This document shows positions 59,701 to 64,000 of a stretch of 64,000 bases of DNA, one piece after another (position 1 is the stretch's first letter; each line of letters starts with the position of its first letter). Where the stretch lies: contig JAWNGF010000001.1 in NCBI GenBank assembly GCA_037039685.1, positions 2,170,001 through 2,234,000 on the forward strand, written 5' to 3'. Below the pieces are notes generated by a model. It was not told the origin of the DNA. It saw nothing but the letters and a program-made list of their open reading frames with translations, and ran no database searches. The stretch is from Ceratobasidium sp. AG-K (Eukaryota; Basidiomycota; Agaricomycetes; Cantharellales; Ceratobasidiaceae). The translations under genes were made by a program, and so were the position numbers.

Positions 59701-60921
59701 TGCAAGAGCATTCGGGTGGCCGTCTGGCACCTCTTTTGATCCTAGGGCACTCGGGCCTGAGGCTTTCGCTGCTTTTGCGGCAGCCATCCTGTTGAAGGGT
59801 AAATAACTGCAACAAATAAGACACGCTCAAATACCTACGCAGAATCGAACTTGGTGTCTCCAGTCGGCCGGTTCCATCCACCCTTCTTCGCAGCAGGCTT
59901 GCTCGGAGGATCGTCTACATCGCTCGTCGCTGGAGAGGATGCTTGCTTCTTGGTGACAGCAACTTTCTTCGGTGGGGCAGGTTTCGACGGCGCGGATTTG
60001 TTAGTTGAAACCTCTTGGTCTTCCTCAGCTGGGGACAGATTGCGTTTTTTTATGACGGCAGATTTCTTTGGTGGGGGCTTGGTTACGGGAACTGGCTTTT
60101 CAACAACTGGAACGGGTTTGATGAGCTCAAGAAACTCCTTTTCCGTTTTGGTCTTCATTTTCATCTTTTCGATGGCTCGAAGTTTAGACTCGCTGATGTT
60201 TTTGCCGACTACAATAAATGATGTGGTACGGCCTGGTTGTTTGAGCACCTCCCTAATATGGTTCAAATTGGATGATCAATACTCGAAATACCATGCTCAC
60301 CCGCCATTTTTTTCTGCTGCATCAACCAGGCGCTCCCTCTCCCAGTCAAACTCTCCAGTAAAGACGATAGCCATTCCAGCAAGAGGTTTAGTTGAACCCC
60401 CAGATTTCTCGGCATCTTTCGTTGGTTCGTTTGTAGGAGCCGAAACGGCCGCTTTCTTGAAGGCTGTCCGGACATTGTCTTCCTCGTCGCTCGACATGAG
60501 AACCTTTGATTTCCGCTTCCCTATGGGCCGTTCTGGGGCGGGCGAAGAGGAGCGGGACCCGGACTTGTTAAGAGGGGCGGGCTTGAAAGGTCTGGGGAAA
60601 CGCATAGCCGTTAAACGAAGGTATTGTTCACGTTAGGTGACACATATAGACTTACGACTTGGCAGGTTGGTTAGAAGAACTACACAAACGTTAGTTCTGA
60701 CGCTTCTGGGCCCAAAGGGTACAATCATACCTCGTGTCATCTTCATCGTCGCCTGAGTTCATATCATATCGAAGTTCGAATTAGAAAGTCATTTTCACAA
60801 TATGTATCAACTGACTGATTAGAATTTGGGTTTTCTTTTTTGCAGGTTTCGCCTGGCCGTTTTGGGAACCTGAACCGAAGAAGCCTCGCAAATCCGAGCT
60901 TGAAGCTTGTTGAGATGTCAT
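56797..60921 (-). CDS. RFC1: Replication factor C large subunit (Rfc1) with two BRCT domains
   Basis: Begins [20 protein letters not shown], where DLRGFF is a degenerate PCNA-binding (PIP) box. Two BRCT domains follow: the first [51 protein letters not shown]; the second with [21 protein letters not shown] (about 59500-59600), [21 protein letters not shown] Lys/Glu coiled segment leads to the AAA+ core: [21 protein letters not shown] (Walker A), [28 protein letters not shown] (Walker B), IICIANDD. The C-terminal collar includes FAVDF-like RFC1 helices ([43 protein letters not shown]) and a Lys-rich tail [18 protein letters not shown]...STAKK. Rfc1-5 loads PCNA. About 14 exons. Most Rfc1 proteins have a single BRCT. 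Confidence 0.93.
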
Positions 60922-61067
60922 AGATTATAACAGCGGGTGTAATATGACGAGAAGAGCGTATTGCGCGCAGCGTGTAGAATTGACCAGTGTGCAGCGATAC
61001 CGTGTCCAACGACGTAGCTGGCGACTAGTGGCGATCGTCGGTCTCCTTGGTCGCGATCCTCCTAAGT

Positions 61068-61073
61068 CACGTG
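61068..61073. promoter_or_regulatory. CACGTG E-box upstream of RFC1
   Basis: AAGTCACGTGTAC about 147 bp upstream of the RFC1 start at 60921, within the 266-bp gap to the GH43 gene. Confidence 0.4.
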
Positions 61074-61187
61074 TACTGTTTAGGGCGGGCCAACTGGCGC
61101 TTCACTGTAATGCTAGATATTTACATCACACCAACTACCATGTACATAATTCACAAGAGCGTTCCCGATGGATGCGGCTTATTTGTT

Positions 61188-63469
61188 TCATTGCTTCTCG
61201 GTCTGGATGTACTCGAAATTCTGATAGTCCCGGGTCAGATATTATATTGGTTTGAACTGATTCCCATTGCTTACCGCCAACTGAAGCATCGGTAATCCGT
61301 TGCTACTTGCGTACACGCCAAAGTGTGAGCCGACAAAATTCTGCCAGCTAAGACACAGTGTGTTATAAATATAGGGGAAATGCATAAACTAACACTCCTA
61401 CCCTTGCAAATACGCTTGAAGCCACTTGCTATCAACACTCGCGATGTACTTTGGTGATGCGTTTCCCACGGCATAACCGAAAGAGTACTGCGATGGCTCT
61501 GCTTTGATAAACAATCGAGCTTCGTTTGTGTTATTCGGAAGATCTACATAGGTGGTGTTCGCCGCCGCGAGCTCTCCGCTTCGAGTGGTTGCAAAAATTG
61601 CTGTTTTGTTTGAGCTGGGATTGATCGTGATGCCAATCTCGTTGTGGTAATGAATCGAGAGGTAGATAGTGAGACCAGCCTCGTGTCTTGTAGAAGTGGG
61701 AGAGAACTTGAGCTTCGTTGAGAAAACACTAGATACCTCAGACTGTTTACGGAAGAAGGCTGCAGGGGTTTCACGATCGTTCAAGTTGTAGACGTTGCCT
61801 CGGATGCTAAGCCCTCCGCTCTTGGGGAATGTGTGGAACGACTTGTACCTGTAGTTTGAAAGTACATTAGTTCCACCTGTGTGCCGGCTGCTAGCATCAA
61901 CTTACGGTGTGCGGACCGTGTAGTAGTTCTTATCTAGGAACCCTCCTGGAGGCGAAGCGCATGGAGGTTGAGCTCCTGGATTTCACGCATACAGCCTGGG
62001 CAGACTTGCCTTTGAAGGTATCCTTCCAAGTCTTGGGGGTATTCAGATTGTACAAACCTGGCATATCAAACGTGATGTCCTTTCCGTTATTTATTGTGTA
62101 CCAGCCATCCTTGGTCCAGTTCACGGGTGCTAAGAAGGTCTCCCGGCCAAGCTGAGGTCGTCCGCTAGAGTTGGTGGGGTTTTGTGGGCGAGTTCCTAGA
62201 AATACCGCCCACCAATCTCCCTTGGGAGTTTGAACCAAGTCAGCATGCCCTGTTGAGAGAATTGGCTGTGACAAATTGCGTCCATTGAACACAATCGGGT
62301 TGTACGGGCTCGCTTCCCATGGTCCGTACGGGCCCTGTACGGCGTTGGGACGATAAGTTACCACGCTTCGGTCGGCACCAAACTCTCGACTTACAACTTT
62401 AGAGCGGTAACTCATAGCCCGGTGCTGAACGTCTGTGCCAGCCTCCGCAGTCATCAGGTAGTAGGTCCCGTTGATCTTATAAATATGTGACCCCTCAGCG
62501 AGTCGGGGTGTATCGATAGGTAAAGGGGACTGATGGGAGAATCGGGATTCAGTCAATGAGTCTCCCGTCTTGATGTCGATTTCAGTCGTAAAGATTGAAA
62601 AATAGCTACAACAATGAACCGAATGTTAGTCTGACGAACCAAAAACCTCTGTCTACTGTACCCAGAATTGGGGTGCCCAAAATCGTTGGCGCCAAAAGTG
62701 CTAGATAAGTAAACCTACCCTACGACTATTAGCAACATAACCAACTCAGTAACAAATATCTCGCCTTTCCGTCATCATCAAAGAACAAATCTGGGTCAAA
62801 TCCCCACTGGTCGACATATACGGGATCGCTGAAACCAGAGTAGATCAGACAGTTAATATCCGCGGTTACTGTAAATGCATTTACCCACCTCCATTGAGTC
62901 TCGTCAAAGATGTTCTTTGTTCTGACGTACATGGAACGTGGTGTACGTGTGACATTATCCGGCGGCGAAATGACATCAAACCAAGTTGTGATGAGGTAGT
63001 AGTACCCTTTATTGTATCTCAACGTGGGTGCAAAAATTCCACCACTCGGAGCTGTGCCTCGCATCATAAGTTGGCTTGGGCGATTAAATGCATGTCCAAT
63101 TGTCGTCCATTTAATCCTAGAAATGCACGATTAATATATGCTATACCTAGGCTGAAAATCACATTACAAGTCCTTGGAATGATAAATAGGGACACCAGGG
63201 ACTGCGTTTGGTTAGAGTTACACTGTCAACTGGCCAAGTTTTGTACTTACAAGAACTCAAACGTCGATGTCGCTACGAAATAGTCGTTTTCGGTCCTCAA
63301 AATTGATGGGTCGGGATTGAAACCTGGTATAATTGGATTCTGATACCCCATCGTCATCTCTAAATTAGAATATTAGGGCATATACGCAAGGTCGAGCGCA
63401 TGACTTGCCAAAGAAAGACAATGCACACAGAACGAGGGCGCGTGGGATGTGAACCCGGTTGAATAGCAT
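61188..63469 (-). CDS. Secreted GH43 beta-xylosidase/arabinofuranosidase, frame break near 61981
   Basis: The signal peptide MLFNRVHIPRALVLCALSFF precedes the five-bladed GH43 propeller. Catalytic triad: Asp base in PIIPGFNPDPSIL, Asp pKa modulator in QWGFDPDLFFDDDG, Glu acid in LAEGSHIYKINGTYYL. Further family blocks are GIFAPTLRYNKGYYYLI, ILSTGHADLVQTPKGDWW and GRETFLAPVNWTKDGW. A C-terminal beta-sandwich domain follows (LSIRGNVYNLNDRETPAAFF, NFVGSHFGVYAS) and the gene ends NFEYIQTEKQ at 61188 after a final intron. It would trim xylan or arabinan side chains in plant cell walls. Near 61981 the frame slips by one base (AAA for AA) between TFKGKSAQ and the segment GGFLDKNYYTVRTP, with a TGA in the alternative frame. 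Substrate cannot be told from sequence. Confidence 0.87.
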
Positions 63470-64000
63470 GTCAAGTTGTGAGAGCGGACTCTCATCGGAG
63501 TGCTCTAGTAGCCTCGAGTATTTTATATTTCAGAGAACGCCAAGTTCCTCCAAATCCGAATGGAGCTTGCAGTACCGAAGGCATGACGAATTTCCCCATA
63601 AGGGATTTCAGACCGAACTCGAAGGTCACCTGCGCATGACCTTGTACGAGTTCGTTCAGTCTCGCAATTCATGCCAGCGGATATGCTGATCACCCTGCGC
63701 GTACATGCGTGGACGGCTCGTATGCTTGTCAGTTGCTTCACACGCCCCCATGCATATGACGCCAACTCCGTCAATTAATTAAACTGCAATATGGCAGGAT
63801 ACAAATATATGTGAATGCACATTGCGAAAAACCTGAGGTCCAGGTCGGAAAGGTATGTTAACAGTTGAGAATAGGTATGTGACAGGAACATAACAAAGAG
63901 CTGTAGAATAAATAAATGAGGCGACAGTTAGAATTGGTGTGAAAACGTGTGTAAAGCTCAATGAAAATGATTTTCGGTCGGGTGGAACACTACTAGGTAG
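63470..64000. other. Upstream region of the GH43 gene
   Basis: 531 bp to the window end. Short frames only; no protein motif, RNA gene or repeat. It should hold the GH43 promoter. Confidence 0.5.

Overview
The window is nuclear DNA from a filamentous basidiomycete, most likely an agaricomycete of the Rhizoctonia/Ceratobasidiaceae type. The evidence is the gene structure: nearly every gene is broken by short introns of about 45-65 bp with GTRNGT donors and YAG acceptors. The gene content is fungal as well: CHS5, cytochrome b2, Ade2 as a PurK-PurE fusion, CDC14/SIN, Tea4/Bud14, Rds1-type ferritin and GH43. The genus assignment is inference. I see no rRNA, tRNA, transposon or CRISPR array.

Layout. 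1-10,250, minus strand: an AST1/MDR-like reductase (cut by the window edge), a flavocytochrome b2 paralog without a mitochondrial leader, VPS41 and a SKI8/WDR61-like WD protein. 11,550-20,900, plus strand: a membrane-anchored FAD monooxygenase-like protein, CHS5, ribosomal protein S12, a small secreted protein with an actinobacterial-type lytic domain, and a sugar porter. 21,400-27,275, minus strand: an Rds1-type ferritin-like protein, a second flavocytochrome b2 with a mitochondrial presequence, and a xylitol/sorbitol dehydrogenase. 27,900-32,700, plus strand: a Ran1/Vhs1-type kinase and PUS7. 32,960-40,670: an SH3-TBC RabGAP (minus) and a CDC14-family SIN protein (plus), which share an 89-bp divergent promoter. 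40,970-47,200: YIH1/IMPACT, succinate-semialdehyde dehydrogenase and cytochrome b5. 47,570-56,670, plus strand: a Tea4/Bud14-type SH3-RA scaffold, ADE2, a single-pass membrane protein with a C-terminal PB1-like domain, and RSA3. 56,800-63,470, minus strand: RFC1 with two BRCT domains and a secreted GH43 enzyme.

Two themes stand out. Lactate/heme redox genes recur: two cytochrome b2 genes and cytochrome b5. Several neighbours act in polarity, septation or exocytosis: CHS5, SH3-TBC, CDC14, the Tea4-like scaffold and VPS41. These are mostly housekeeping genes and I do not claim they form one system.

Seven apparent single-base frame breaks lie in six otherwise intact genes. They look more like residual indels of the assembly than real gene death and affect how those models should be read. 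Exon structures were built by eye from splice signals and family knowledge. Starts and ends are firm where stated; some internal junctions are approximate.
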